Source: Chondrocystis sp. NIES-4102
GTDB taxonomy: Bacteria; Cyanobacteriota; Cyanobacteriia; Cyanobacteriales; Xenococcaceae
DNA: 64,000 nt
Assembly (NCBI GenBank): GCA_002368355.1
Contig: AP018284.1
Location: 62,001-126,000 of the forward strand
Reading direction: 5' to 3'
In this document: piece by piece, positions 25,621-34,736 of the stretch
Numbering within the stretch: the first letter of the stretch is position 1
Layout of the letters: every line of letters starts with the position of its first letter
The notes under the pieces: generated by a model
Told to the model about the DNA's origin: nothing
The model's database searches: none
Seen by the model: only the letters and a program-made list of their open reading frames with translations
Translations under genes and position numbers: made by a program

Positions 25621-26038
25621 AACTCTCTAATTACTAGAGAAACTAATTGAATGGAAACAAATTTACCAAAAAAAGGTCTTCATAAAAAGATCATCAAAAA
25701 GTTTTTTAAATTAGCAAAGCTAATTGAATAAAAACAAATTATATATAAATATAAGCAGTTATAAGGAGAGATATATGAATGACTAAATTATTATTATCTG
25801 GGCTAATTTTAGGAGTTGGGGGACTATTGTTGTATTGGTGGATAGGATTATATTTGTTAGTAAATACGGTAGAACAACCATTACCCAAAGAAGAGAAAGT
25901 TGTGCCTGACATTATTAAACAAAAAGGAGAGTAACTAATATATTTAAAAGATTTAATAGATTTATTTGTAAATAAAATATACCTAGTAATTCTAGGTATA
26001 TAACTAATTAACTCTCTAATTACTAGAGAAGCTAATTG
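25621..26038. repeat. 29-bp direct repeats flanking a small membrane-protein gene
   Basis: AACTCTCTAATTACTAGAGA plus ACTAATTG-type continuation occurs at 25621-25649 and 26010-26038 with one mismatch. Each copy includes the small palindrome TCTCTA-ATTAC-TAGAGA. The 389-bp interval holds the gene at 25779-25934. Confidence 0.6.
25779..25934 (+). CDS. Small single-pass membrane protein
   Basis: 51 residues with a good ribosome-binding site (ATAAGGAG, about 10 bases before ATG). Residues 4-29 (LLLSGLILGVGGLLLYWWIG, then LYLLV) form one transmembrane helix; the tail (EQPLPKEEKVVPDIIKQKGE) is hydrophilic. No family is recognised. It lies between two 29-bp direct repeats, so it may travel with them. 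The RBS and a clean hydrophobic pattern support a real gene. Confidence 0.5.
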   Translation: MTKLLLSGLILGVGGLLLYWWIGLYLLVNTVEQPLPKEEKVVPDIIKQKGE

Positions 26039-26097
26039 GCATAGGTATTGTCAGGTTAATGGAATCAGGCATGAGAAAATAAGCATATGAAAAAAAT

Positions 26098-26172
26098 TTC
26101 TATGTCCGTTATCGTTTCCCCGCCAAAGTCATTAGCCATTGTGTCTGGCTCTACAATCAACCATCATTCCCG
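26098..26172 (+). pseudogene. IS6-family transposase, N-terminal relic
   Basis: FYVRYRFPAKVISHCVWLYN, then QPSFP, matches the start of IS6-type transposases (RYRFP..VI..CVWLY). About 25 codons remain. The following bases (26173-26415) hold no gene. Confidence 0.5.
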
Positions 26173-26415
26173 ACAAATTGCGAGTCAGCGCGTTGCGGAG
26201 AGACCTGTATGCGGATCTTAAATCTCCAACAATTGGCTCGTCAATAGTATAAAATATTACACCAATCGTCCTGCTTTTGAGGAATATTAATTCTTAATTA
26301 TTGACTCATCTCAATAGAATTCTTTTTATAAATTGTCAAAGCCTCTCAGTTAAATGCTTCTGACTACATGTGCCTAACTTTTAACTTCCGCGCAGCAGTT
26401 AAAGCGAGATTTTGG

Positions 26416-26672
26416 TTATGGGGCCAGCTTAAATTCCTCCTCATCAGGAGTCATGTACTCAAAACCAGTATTGCAATCGCCAATAAAAGCCCATACAGTC
26501 CAACTATAGACATTAATACCCACTGCCAACTGGACTGAAGCAGAATGATTGTAGCTTACAAAAGAGTCTCGATCGAGGTCGCTGTGAAAATCACTACCAA
26601 GTTTTTTTAGTAGCGCTATCGCAATTTGACCCGCATTTTCTGGCCCAACCAATTTCTGTGACTTCTCCAGAC
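26416..26672 (-). pseudogene. 3' part of a gene interrupted by an IS200/IS605 element
   Basis: About 84 codons open from the insertion point: KSQKLVGPENAGQIAIALLK, then GSDFHSDLDRDSFVSYNHSA, ending DEEEFKLAP. The frame has no proper start (only a TTG at 26652). It is probably the C-terminal part of the gene whose 5' part is at 28521-28730 on the same strand, split by the 1.9-kb element between. No family is recognised. Confidence 0.5.
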
Positions 26673-26673
26673 G

Positions 26674-28059
26674 TTAACTCTTCGAGTATAACGCTGGCTT
26701 CTCCAAACCTCGGAGGGTAGAGAGAACTTCCTTTAAGGTACTATTAGTAGTAGATGCAATCACTACTGGATTCCCTTTACAGCGTTTTATAGTGGGGAAC
26801 AAGTCCAGCCCCACTCTCTTGACATTGATAGAGGCTGAAACGTCTCTATCAATCAAAAGGTTTAATTCTTCATCCCAATACTCCCGAATACCGCAATCAG
26901 TAAAGACAAACTCATCTTTGTACGGCAACAACATTGAGGTGTATTGTGGATTTACAGGTATTACCAAAGCCCCAGCTTTTTCAGCTTTGAACTTCAGTAT
27001 GTTGAAAAACTGACCAAAAGCAGCATCAGCCCAAGACTTATTTAATCCTGATTTCGCCGACTGCCCATTAGGTAAAAATTTACCATTAGTATCAGTTTTT
27101 GCTTTATTCCTTCGACTCAACCCAACAAGATTGAGCTTTTCATGAAAGAAAACTTTTTTGCCCGTTTTCAGTAGCGCGTGGGCAGTATTGTAAGCGTGAT
27201 CTTTTCTAGCTCTAGCTATTGAGGAGTGAAGTTTTGCTTCCCGTTTTGCTAGTTTTCGTCTTGATTTACTACCTTTCTTTTTGGTAGATTTGCGTTTTGA
27301 TACCTTGGCTAGCTTGTCTCGTGAGGAGCGAAAAGACTTAAGGCTAGGCAATTTAACACCTTCGCTGGTAGCCAGATAATCATCTTCATGCAGTACTGCA
27401 TCCATCCCCAAGGAATTATTCCAACTGGGAGTAATATTTGATTTGAAGTCAGGTACAGAATCATCTTGAAGCCGTAGATTAATATACCATCCGTCACTTT
27501 TTTTGATTATCTGTGCTTGCTTTAATACTGCACCATTAGGCAGTGGACGATGATGGCGCACATTGATTATGCCAATTTTAGGTAATGATAAATAAAGCCA
27601 TTTGCCTCCAACAGAACAAGAATGTAGTTTGAAGGAGTCAAACACTATTGACCTAAAACGAGCAGTGTTTTTATATCTTGGTTTTCCACTACGCTTTCCT
27701 TTTGAATCACCAGCAATGAACCGCTCAAAAGCTAGTTTGACTCTTTTGCACACCTCTTGTAGTGTTTGAGATGGCACAGAGTTAAAATCTAGCAATTCAC
27801 CACTCCAGCCTACAATAACCAAATCTTGTTTGATTACGGGTAACTGCTTTTTCTGTCCGTAAAACTCAGGTTTGTCCTTGAGTTCAGGCAAATGACATAC
27901 CAAAAGACATCTATCAATGTAGCTACGATTTTGTTCCCACCAGTCAAACCGCTCGCCAAGCTGTCGATTATACCAATACTGACAAATCCGAAGCCAGTCA
28001 TTGAGTACTAGCTTGTGTTCTGTAGTGGGCTTTAGTCGGTACTGATAATTGTAAATCAA
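26674..28059 (-). CDS. tnpB: TnpB, RNA-guided nuclease of IS200/IS605
   Basis: A 461-residue TnpB. The RuvC motifs are visible: LGMDAVLHEDDYLA (first Asp), FFHEKLNLVGLSRR (Glu), and IDRDVSASINVKR (last Asp). The zinc-finger region is partly degenerate (only TDCGIREYWDEELN; the usual two CxxC pairs are not complete). The N-terminus MIYNYQYRLKPTTEHKLVLN is typical. TnpB uses an omega RNA made from the 3' end of its own gene and the right end to cut at matching sites next to a TAM. That RNA region would be about 26640-26800. Confidence 0.85.
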   Translation of the reverse strand: MIYNYQYRLKPTTEHKLVLNDWLRICQYWYNRQLGERFDWWEQNRSYIDRCLLVCHLPELKDKPEFYGQKKQLPVIKQDLVIVGWSGELLDFNSVPSQTLQEVCKRVKLAFERFIAGDSKGKRSGKPRYKNTARFRSIVFDSFKLHSCSVGGKWLYLSLPKIGIINVRHHRPLPNGAVLKQAQIIKKSDGWYINLRLQDDSVPDFKSNITPSWNNSLGMDAVLHEDDYLATSEGVKLPSLKSFRSSRDKLAKVSKRKSTKKKGSKSRRKLAKREAKLHSSIARARKDHAYNTAHALLKTGKKVFFHEKLNLVGLSRRNKAKTDTNGKFLPNGQSAKSGLNKSWADAAFGQFFNILKFKAEKAGALVIPVNPQYTSMLLPYKDEFVFTDCGIREYWDEELNLLIDRDVSASINVKRVGLDLFPTIKRCKGNPVVIASTTNSTLKEVLSTLRGLEKPALYSKS

Positions 28060-28105
28060 AGTCAGCGTTGTTATAATTAGATACAGTTATTGTAGCACAA
28101 GAAGA

Positions 28106-28516
28106 ATGAGGAATGATTTTGTTTCTAGTGCCAGGTCTGTATCTGATTTAAAAGCTCATTTAGTTTTGACAACCAAGTATAGAAAAAAGGTTTTAACTGG
28201 CGAAATGATTAGCAGATTGAGAGACGTGATAACTGAATTGTGTGAAAAATGGGATTGCAAAGTGATTGAGTTCAATGGAGAAGACAATCATATACATTTG
28301 TTATTTCAGTACTACCCACAAATGGAACTACCCAAATTCATAGGCAATATTAAATCAGTTACCAGCAGGAGATTGAGACAAGAATTTCCAGAAGAAATAA
28401 ACAAAATTTATTGGAAAAAAGTATTTTGGAATGAGTCTTACTTTATAGCTTCTTGTGGTGGAGTTACAATATCTGTATTAAAAAATTATATCGAGAATCA
28501 AAATACGCCAAGCTAG
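28106..28516 (+). CDS. tnpA: TnpA, Y1 (HUH) transposase of IS200/IS605
   Basis: A 136-residue single-strand DNA transposase. The HUH motif is NHIHLLFQ and the catalytic tyrosine is in SVLKNYIENQ. SDLKAHLVLTTKYRKKVL is the common N-terminal region. The length is normal (about 130-155). It is divergent from tnpB and apparently intact, so the element may still be able to move. Confidence 0.9.
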   Translation: MRNDFVSSARSVSDLKAHLVLTTKYRKKVLTGEMISRLRDVITELCEKWDCKVIEFNGEDNHIHLLFQYYPQMELPKFIGNIKSVTSRRLRQEFPEEINKIYWKKVFWNESYFIASCGGVTISVLKNYIENQNTPS

Positions 28517-28520
28517 ACCC

Positions 28521-28730
28521 AGCCCACGATTCATCCAGACATTCGGCTGCGCCAGAATGCTGGGCTTCTCGTGGTTTGGCTAAATCAACAACACTACTCC
28601 ATTGATAGATCAACCAACGAATCAGCTCAACTGAACTTAATTTATTTTTTAAATGCTCAAGTTCAGGAATTGGTGGGCGAGATAACTTCCACTCTTTTCT
28701 TTTTTGCTTGAGTTTTGCCTGACGACCCAT
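28521..28730 (-). pseudogene. 5' part of a gene interrupted by the IS200/IS605 element
   Basis: MGRQAKLKQKRKEWKLSRPP, IPELEHLKNKLSSVELIRWL and IYQWSSV form a basic N-terminus followed by a helical stretch. After that the sequence runs into a palindromic repeat and the IS end. It is the likely partner of 26416-26672. The family is unknown. Confidence 0.5.
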
Positions 28731-28996
28731 ATCTCAATTTTTAGTCTCTTTTTACTTCATTTTAATCAATCTTGCCCTTTCCACTAACTCACCCACCATT
28801 TCTAACTTCACCCAATCACCTTCAATTCCTTCTATCTTAAACGGCGAGGCCTAACTCCAATGACCTGGACAGTCTTTTACCGTTACGCGAGCGACGGTTC
28901 GCGATGACTGGATTTACTGAAGGTGATAGTTCACTATGACTATCCGTCACGTCGATTTATAAACTCTCTTTAAATGCAGTTACCAAGCAGTCAACT

Positions 28997-29605
28997 TCAA
29001 TAAAGTTTCTGAATCTTGAAAAAAGATTCAAGCAAGATCTTGTCAGGAGTCATTATCAAATAAGGATTCCAATTTTTAACTAGAAAAGAATTGAAGCAGC
29101 GATCGCTTTTAAATTTACCTTGAATGATAAGCAACAAATCACCGATAGAGATTGATTTCCAATCAGGTGCAGCAGATTTTGAAACTAATTTAACGAGACT
29201 GAACTTATCAAAATCCTCATCACAATTGTGATAGGTAAAATTATTGCAATGTTCGATGAAGATGCAGTTTTTGAGGTCGATGCGGGGAAATTTTTTTCTT
29301 AAAGTTTCTAAATAATGTATTTCTAAGAAATACATTATTTGCGCAATAACGAATTCAATAGAATTGGAGAGACTAAAATTTCCTCTATTTTCTCGAATGT
29401 CAGTTAACAAAATGATCTGCGGTTTAATTGTTCTCAGTTTGAGGCGAGAAAAGAAATTTTGGCAGTTTTCTCCCAATACTTCTGGAGGAAGGAAGAAGCG
29501 AAGGTGGCAACAGGAGATAGTTTCTTCACCAGGAACTTGGAAAAAAAATCTTCTGGACAAAACGCTAGCAGAATTTAAAGTTTCGTGGAGCAAAATATTG
29601 GTCAT
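28997..29605 (-). CDS. Hypothetical protein
   Basis: A 202-residue protein with no recognised domain. It is rich in hydrophobic beta-like stretches (QIILLTDIRENRGNFSLSNS, EFVIAQIMYFLEIHYLETL) and has several cysteines (SCCHLRF, KNCIFIEHCNNF). A perfect 31-bp palindrome (29310-29340) lies inside the coding region and encodes the IMYFLEIHY part. The intact frame is the main evidence for a real gene. A fragment resembling a toxin-binding antitoxin domain lies on the opposite strand just upstream. Confidence 0.45.
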   Translation of the reverse strand: MTNILLHETLNSASVLSRRFFFQVPGEETISCCHLRFFLPPEVLGENCQNFFSRLKLRTIKPQIILLTDIRENRGNFSLSNSIEFVIAQIMYFLEIHYLETLRKKFPRIDLKNCIFIEHCNNFTYHNCDEDFDKFSLVKLVSKSAAPDWKSISIGDLLLIIQGKFKSDRCFNSFLVKNWNPYLIMTPDKILLESFFKIQKLY

Positions 29606-29629
29606 AGTAAAGAATTACGGTAAGAATAG

Positions 29630-29885
29630 ATTGACGGTTCGCGATCGCAGGTTGGCTAAAAGAATATTGGTCATCAAAGACAAAGCGGTTTATAAGTATC
29701 CGCTTTGGCAATTCGCTCCCGAAGTCTTGGCAGCATTAGATGTTTGCGATTTTATCAAGCTCAATTGGTTCTGTAAGCCCCATTTGTCCATGGATGGTAA
29801 AGGTAAAACTCCAGTGGAAATGCTAAAACAGAGAGAAATAGAGGCGATAGTAGTTGAAACAAGAGCAGTAGGTCTGGTCTGGTAA
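29630..29885 (+). pseudogene. Partial antitoxin-like (DUF2384/MbcA-type) protein
   Basis: The end of this frame, YKYPLWQFAPEVLAALDVCD, then WFCKPHLSMDGKGKTPVEML, resembles the Xre/MbcA/ParS toxin-binding domain (PxWQF..VL..L....WF..P...L.G.TPVE.L). No ATG is found near the start; the frame runs upstream without family similarity, so the N-terminus is probably lost. A TTG at about 29630 is the nearest possible start. No RES-type toxin follows. Confidence 0.45.
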
Positions 29886-29941
29886 TGGTTTTGGTTCGTA
29901 TGCCTCCACTAATAGGCGGGATTAGTCCGACTCACCTAACT

Positions 29942-30244
29942 TTAATTCAAGGACGTATAACAAAACAAAGTCACAGTTAGTGATAAAAGGAAACTCAATA
30001 AAAGCAACTGAAACCTAGTTTTATTTAGGAAAGATTGTAATTTTTGATTAGTTTTAATTAATTTTGCACTTTCAGCAGTAAGCTTATTACTTGACTCGCA
30101 CAAGCAACGGCACCTATGTCGTAATTCTGAGTTTTGTTTGTAGAATTGAATTGCTAATTCAATAGCTTCGTGGGGATCTTCTTGCAAATATCTTTTGAGA
30201 GTTGTAACCACGAATTCTTCAGCTAGATTGTCTTCAAAAGGCAT
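29942..30244 (-). CDS. Small tail-anchored coiled-coil protein
   Basis: A 100-residue protein. Residues 1-75 are polar and helical (EEFVVTTLKRYLQEDPHEAI, ELRHRCRCLCESSNKLTAES). Residues 77-97 (FQLLLLSFLLSLTVTLFCY) form a C-terminal membrane helix. No named family. It has a complete frame with ATG start. The region upstream (30245-30652) has no gene apart from the leader of the RNA-binding protein gene. Confidence 0.5.
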   Translation of the reverse strand: MPFEDNLAEEFVVTTLKRYLQEDPHEAIELAIQFYKQNSELRHRCRCLCESSNKLTAESAKLIKTNQKLQSFLNKTRFQLLLLSFLLSLTVTLFCYTSLN

Positions 30245-30652
30245 ATTAGAAATTTTTGACTGGTTAATTGAGGGCTATGATCGGATTATTCATCTAGCGA
30301 TCATTCTATCTAGTTCTTGCGCTGCCAAATCTTGTTCTCTAGCTTTGCCAAATCTTAGCCCATTTACTACAGTTAGCAATTAAAAACCTGGGCAATCATC
30401 AATCCGAACGCTTAGAAATCTCAGCCAAACTAGATGAGTCTGATTAAGAAACAAAGCACTTGGTAGTAACAAATAGAGCAATTTCGTTTTTATCTGGTTA
30501 AAAGTGTTATGGTAAAGACTGAGAATCACGATTATTAACGATTAAGTTTGTATCCAGTATCTACAGGTCTTTTCCGAAAAGTATTGAGCTATTTCTTGGA
30601 CAATAATCTAGTCTCTCTAAACACAACACTCCAAAGAGAGGACAACTAAAAT
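30245..30652. other. Intergenic with the leader of the RRM gene
   Basis: No gene is seen. The last 110 bases are an AT-rich leader before the RRM gene, with GAGAGGACAACTAAA as ribosome-binding region. Cyanobacterial RRM genes are often cold-regulated through such leaders; that is family knowledge, not shown here. Confidence 0.3.
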
Positions 30653-30937
30653 ATGTCAATTTATGTAGGCAATTTGTCTTACGAAGTCAATCAAGAAGAC
30701 TTAAGTGAAGTCTTTGCTGAGTATGGAACTATTAAACGGGTTCATATTCCTACCGATCGCGAAACAGGACGAGTCCGTGGTTTTGCTTTCGTTGAAATGG
30801 AATCGGAGGCAAACGAGGACAAAGCTATCGAAACTTTAGATGGTGCAGAATGGATGGATCGTCAGCTAAAAGTTAATAAAGCTAGACCTCGTGAAGATAG
30901 AAGTTACTTTGGCGGTGGTCGAAACAACCGCTTCTAA
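30653..30937 (+). CDS. RNA-binding protein with one RRM domain
   Basis: 94 residues. IYVGNLSYEV is RNP2 and RGFAFVEMES is RNP1; the order and spacing are those of a single RRM. The tail DRSYFGGGRNNRF is glycine-rich and short, as in the Rbp proteins of cyanobacteria that bind RNA and are induced in the cold. It has its own leader and a 3' hairpin, so it is probably monocistronic. Confidence 0.92.
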   Translation: MSIYVGNLSYEVNQEDLSEVFAEYGTIKRVHIPTDRETGRVRGFAFVEMESEANEDKAIETLDGAEWMDRQLKVNKARPREDRSYFGGGRNNRF

Positions 30938-30965
30938 TTTCAGTTTCTTTAATTAAATTCTAAAA

Positions 30966-31024
30966 TCAACGCTTCTAGAGTACGGGTAGATAAATTCTAC
31001 ATTTCTTCTCTAGACGCGTTTTAT
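30966..31024 (+). terminator. Hairpin after the RRM gene
   Basis: The arms AACGCTTCTAGAG (30968) and CTCTAGACGCGTT (31010) pair with one mismatch around a loop of about 28 nt, followed by TTATT. This is compatible with an intrinsic terminator. Confidence 0.55.
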
Positions 31025-31189
31025 TGTCTGAATGAATAGGGTGATAAGCGAAGTCTAGCGAGCGCTCATTGAACAGATGGATTTTGATGTTTAAAGACTT
31101 GTAATTATCGAGCAATTTTGAGAGTAAATCAGAGCTAGAATAAGGTTAAGTAACCTCATTTTGTTGCTAGAAACAGCAAGGAGGAATCG

Positions 31190-31522
31190 ATGAAAGCTAA
31201 AAGTGATTCTAGTTCGAGTATTCCGCATTACGACCCGCATATTGTCCCATCCGAATCAGTAGCTAGGGCGAAGAGACAGGGTAAGCATTTTGGTCATGTT
31301 GACCATGACGATCCTGGCGATAAAGAACATCTTCACAACCGAGATGGCTACACTGTTGACACTGAAGGGCTGCTTAACAACTATGCAGTGGAGACAGAAG
31401 CCTACATTTGTGAACCTGGAGATTTAAGACAAAAAGAGCTTGAGCTTAAGGCTCAACGTCGTCGTGAACTTCAAGAGTTGTCAGAAGATGAAAAAGGTAA
31501 ATTGACCATGGAACACGACTGA
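31190..31522 (+). CDS. Small hydrophilic cyanobacterial protein
   Basis: 110 residues preceded by a strong AAGGAGG ribosome-binding site. It is charged throughout with no membrane helix. The middle GYTVDTEGLLNNYAVETEAY resembles the start of the ssl1498-type light-harvesting-like family (YTTE-GGRLNNFAVEPKMY), but the membrane helix of that family is absent. Histidine- and aspartate-rich segments (HFGHVDHDDPGDKEHLHNRD) could bind metal. The role is unknown; the gene itself is well supported by its RBS and frame. Confidence 0.6.
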   Translation: MKAKSDSSSSIPHYDPHIVPSESVARAKRQGKHFGHVDHDDPGDKEHLHNRDGYTVDTEGLLNNYAVETEAYICEPGDLRQKELELKAQRRRELQELSEDEKGKLTMEHD

Positions 31523-31602
31523 CGACACAAAGGACCTGGATTAATCTAGTACAGCACGGCTTAAGTAATTAAGTATTCGAGATTGCTGACCAAATAGATA
31601 GC

Positions 31603-33879
31603 TTACGGTGTACTGATTCTCTTGAATACTACATCCTTAACTTCTAACCTTTCCTTCAATCTCGTATACCTCTGCTGCTGTTTGACCTGCTTCACGGCGA
31701 TCGCAATAGCTTTCTCCGAACCAACAATCAACGCCAGCTTCTTAGCCCTAGTCAGTGCTGTGTAAAACAAATTCCGAGACAGCATGATGTAGTGTTGGGT
31801 ATATAGAGGAAGGATTACTACAGGATATTCCGAACCCTGACTTTTATGAATACTTGTCGCCCAAGCTAGAGTAATTTCATTCAAATCGGCATAATCATAA
31901 ACTACATCTCTGCCATCAAAGTCAATAGTAACTTCTTTCTCCATGCGATCGATCGCCCTGACTATACCCAAATCACCGTTAAACACTTCTTTGTTGTAGT
32001 CATTTTTCAACTGCATCACGCGATCGCCCGTTCGTAAAATACTATCGCCCCTAATCAACTCATCCTTATCTTCAGATGCAGGATTAATCAGTTGTTGCAG
32101 CACCTTATTCAAATTACGAGTTCCCACCACACCCCTAGTCATGGGACATAATACCTGAACATCGGTAGCAGGATTAAAACCAGCCTTGGGTATGTAATGC
32201 TCGATAAGCTCACAGATAGTTTGTACGCCGTGTTCTGCTTCTGTACCTCCTGAATGCCAGAGACAGTCAGAGGAGGACACGGGTGCGCCCACAGGTGGCG
32301 CACCGTGAGATGTCCGTGTAGCTTTCATCGAGACTGGTTCGAGTTTGGGTATCTGACCGTTGTTGATTTGGTGGGCAGTACGAATAATCGCGCTCTGTGC
32401 TGCCTGACGGAATACCTGAGTTAAACGCACGACGGGAATTTGTTCTGAAGCGATTAAATCTTTGAGGACATTTCCAGGCCCCACAGAAGGCAACTGATCG
32501 ATATCTCCCACCATCAGTAGCAAACAATCCTTGGGTGTAGCTTTGAGCAGAGAATGAGCCATAAACAGATCCACCATGCTAGATTCATCCACCACGATCG
32601 CACTGTAATTAAGCTGATTATCCAAGTCTCGTTTAAAACCCATTGAACTCGGGTCAAATTCTAACAGCCGATGTAGGGTTTTTGCCTCAATTCCCGTCAT
32701 TTCAGATAACCGTTTGGCTGCCCTACCAGTGGGTGCTGCACAGGCAATTTTCTTACCCATTGCCTTCCAAAGAGTCACGATAGTACGAACGGTGAAAGTT
32801 TTTCCTGTTCCTGGCCCTCCAGTCAGAATCATCACTTTTTCAGATGCTGCCGTTTCTACAGCCTGCAATTGCTGGGATGATAGTTGAATTTGATTGGAGG
32901 CGGTAAATCTATTAATCCAGCTTTTTACGCGCTCGCTGTCCACATCGAGTTTAGCTTTTAGTTTCTGCTGTAATAATTTAGCTAAATGCTGCTCTGAGTA
33001 GAAGAAAGTGGGTTTGTAATAGAGTATTTCATCATCTAACTCTTTAATTAACTGTTCTTCAGTCACCATCTCCTTGAGTATGTCGGCGATCGCATCTTCT
33101 TCCGCTTGATGTTCGTCTGTCGTCAACAACTCCTTTGTGAAAGGAACGATCTTAGCTTCGGGTAAATAACAATGTCCGTCCTCAGACGCTTTATCTAACA
33201 CATGAAGAACTCCTGCTTTGTAGCGAAACTTAGACCAAGGGGACACTCCCACATTGACCGCAATCTTATCTGCTGTAAGAAATCCAATACCAAATATATC
33301 GATTGCCAGCTGATAGGGATTGGTTGTTACTGTAGCGATCGCACTATCCCCATACTGCTTAAAGATCTTCACTGCATAGGTAGTAGATACTCCATGTCCC
33401 GAAAGAAATACCATCACCTCTTTAATCGACTTCTGTTCCGACCAGGTACTCTGAATCATGGCTATTCGTTTCTTGGCGATGCCTGGAACTTCCGATAGAC
33501 GATGAATCTGATTCTCGATAATATCTAAGGTATCTAAGCCAAAGTGTTTGACTATGCGTTTGGCGGTAACGGGTCCGACTCCCTTAATCAATCCGCTACC
33601 CAAATATTTCTCTATTCCCGTCAGGGTAGCTGGTTTTGTTTCCTGATACTGAACAACCTGAAACTGCGAACCATACTGGGGGTGTTCGCCCCAAACTCCC
33701 TGTAGCTGTAAAGTTTGTCCTGCCTGAATATTGGCGAAGCTGCCGACGACGGTAATTAACTGTTTGACATTCCCCGTGTTCAACCGCGCTACAGTGTAGC
33801 CCGACTCTTCGGAGTGAAAGGTAATGCGTTCAATAACTCCTGTTAGCGTGGATAGAGAATTGGTAATGGCAGGTGGCAT
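31603..33879 (-). CDS. recD2: RecD2-like DNA helicase
   Basis: A 758-residue superfamily 1B (5' to 3') helicase of the RecD2/YrrC type, independent of RecBC. The N-terminal OB-like and helix-hairpin-helix part is present (GVGPVTAKRIVKHFGLDTLD). Then come Walker A GGPGTGKTFTVR near residue 355, VVDESSMVDLFMA (DExx), GDIDQLPSVGPG (motif III), and the C-terminal WATSIHKSQGSEYPVV and ALTRAKKLALIVG. About 20-30 residues near 515-540 (THSHGAPPVGAPVSS-like) come from a palindromic repeat at 32265-32330 inserted in frame. A fragment of a second copy is at 25141. Confidence 0.9.
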   Translation of the reverse strand: MPPAITNSLSTLTGVIERITFHSEESGYTVARLNTGNVKQLITVVGSFANIQAGQTLQLQGVWGEHPQYGSQFQVVQYQETKPATLTGIEKYLGSGLIKGVGPVTAKRIVKHFGLDTLDIIENQIHRLSEVPGIAKKRIAMIQSTWSEQKSIKEVMVFLSGHGVSTTYAVKIFKQYGDSAIATVTTNPYQLAIDIFGIGFLTADKIAVNVGVSPWSKFRYKAGVLHVLDKASEDGHCYLPEAKIVPFTKELLTTDEHQAEEDAIADILKEMVTEEQLIKELDDEILYYKPTFFYSEQHLAKLLQQKLKAKLDVDSERVKSWINRFTASNQIQLSSQQLQAVETAASEKVMILTGGPGTGKTFTVRTIVTLWKAMGKKIACAAPTGRAAKRLSEMTGIEAKTLHRLLEFDPSSMGFKRDLDNQLNYSAIVVDESSMVDLFMAHSLLKATPKDCLLLMVGDIDQLPSVGPGNVLKDLIASEQIPVVRLTQVFRQAAQSAIIRTAHQINNGQIPKLEPVSMKATRTSHGAPPVGAPVSSSDCLWHSGGTEAEHGVQTICELIEHYIPKAGFNPATDVQVLCPMTRGVVGTRNLNKVLQQLINPASEDKDELIRGDSILRTGDRVMQLKNDYNKEVFNGDLGIVRAIDRMEKEVTIDFDGRDVVYDYADLNEITLAWATSIHKSQGSEYPVVILPLYTQHYIMLSRNLFYTALTRAKKLALIVGSEKAIAIAVKQVKQQQRYTRLKERLEVKDVVFKRISTP
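32265..32330. repeat. Palindromic repeat in frame within the RecD2-like gene
   Basis: ACACGGGTGCGCCCAC-AGG-TGGCGCACCGTG..CCGTGT forms a strong hairpin. The encoded peptide (about 20 residues) interrupts a loop in the helicase without a frameshift. Confidence 0.55.
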
Positions 33880-34087
33880 CGAATAGAGGTTTTGTTTCTC
33901 AACAGTGTAAGCTAAAGAATTTTTTGGGTTCGAGCGAACTGAGGTTTAACCTAGTTAATGATAACTATTGCTGACATTTGTGAAGTGATATTAATATCGG
34001 CGGAAAAAAATCTTTAGTTTTATATTCAGCGATCTAGAAGTTTGTAGTCTTAAGGAGTGACAATCAAGTTTATAAGACTGTGGTTTT

Positions 34088-34630
34088 TTGAAATGTAGAG
34101 AAAGAGGTGTAGCTTCATTAGAAGCTGAATTACCTGTATGGCTCAACGGATTGAAAAAACCCAAACGTTCGCTGTGGCTGACTGGACATAGTTTGGGTGG
34201 TGCGATGGCTACTCTTGCAGCAGCATGGCTATCAGAGAGGAAAATTCCCTTCAGTGGTGCTTATACTTTCGGTCAGCCTCGTGTTGGTGATGAGAACTTT
34301 CAAGTAGCATTTGATGCAAAGTTGATTAAAAGATTTTTCCGTTTTCAAAATAACAACGATATAGTTACCAGAGTTCCTGCCAGAATAATGGGATACGAAC
34401 ACGTAGGCAGATACATTCACATCACGGAAAAGGGAGAGTTAAAAGCAGATGTTTCGTGGTGGCATCTTTTTGTAGATCGCCTTGAGGGAGTAGTCAAAAA
34501 CATTTTGGACAACGAAATTAAACTAGAATGGATTAACGATCATAAGCTAGAAGAACAATATATAGAAGGCATCAAAGCTTGGGGAAATAAGCCTCCTGAC
34601 AAGTGGGAGCGTTTTTCTGAAGAAATGTAA
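34088..34630 (+). pseudogene. Class 3 lipase, N-terminally truncated
   Basis: A 180-residue C-terminal part of an alpha/beta-hydrolase lipase. The nucleophile motif TGHSLGGAMATLAA, the Asp motif NNNDIVTRVP and a C-terminal His (INDHKLEEQY) are all present. The usual N-terminal 100-150 residues (lid and oxyanion region) are missing and no RBS precedes the apparent ATG. It is either a truncated gene or a non-functional leftover. Confidence 0.75.
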
Positions 34631-34736
34631 AATCTGAAGCGATCGCACTAATGCTTTTTCCAAACTTATAAACAACGCCAGTTCCTATCTTGTTAGATAA
34701 TGTATTTGTTGTGTGGTGATTAATTGGATACCAACA

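Larger units (their letters stand above)
26655..28565. mobile_element. IS200/IS605-family element with divergent tnpA and tnpB
   Basis: Divergent tnpB (minus) and tnpA (plus) genes 46 bp apart, the IS605 organisation. The right end follows the tnpB stop near 26655-26674. The left end is beyond tnpA, where a CCCAGC..GCTGGG hairpin (about 28518-28565) could be the subterminal structure used by Y1 transposases. Exact boundaries are inferred. Confidence 0.7.

Noticed and set aside
29364-29629. Extension of the antitoxin-like frame upstream to 29364
   Set aside because: This part lies antisense to the 28997-29605 gene and shows no similarity to the family; only the last 85 codons look real.
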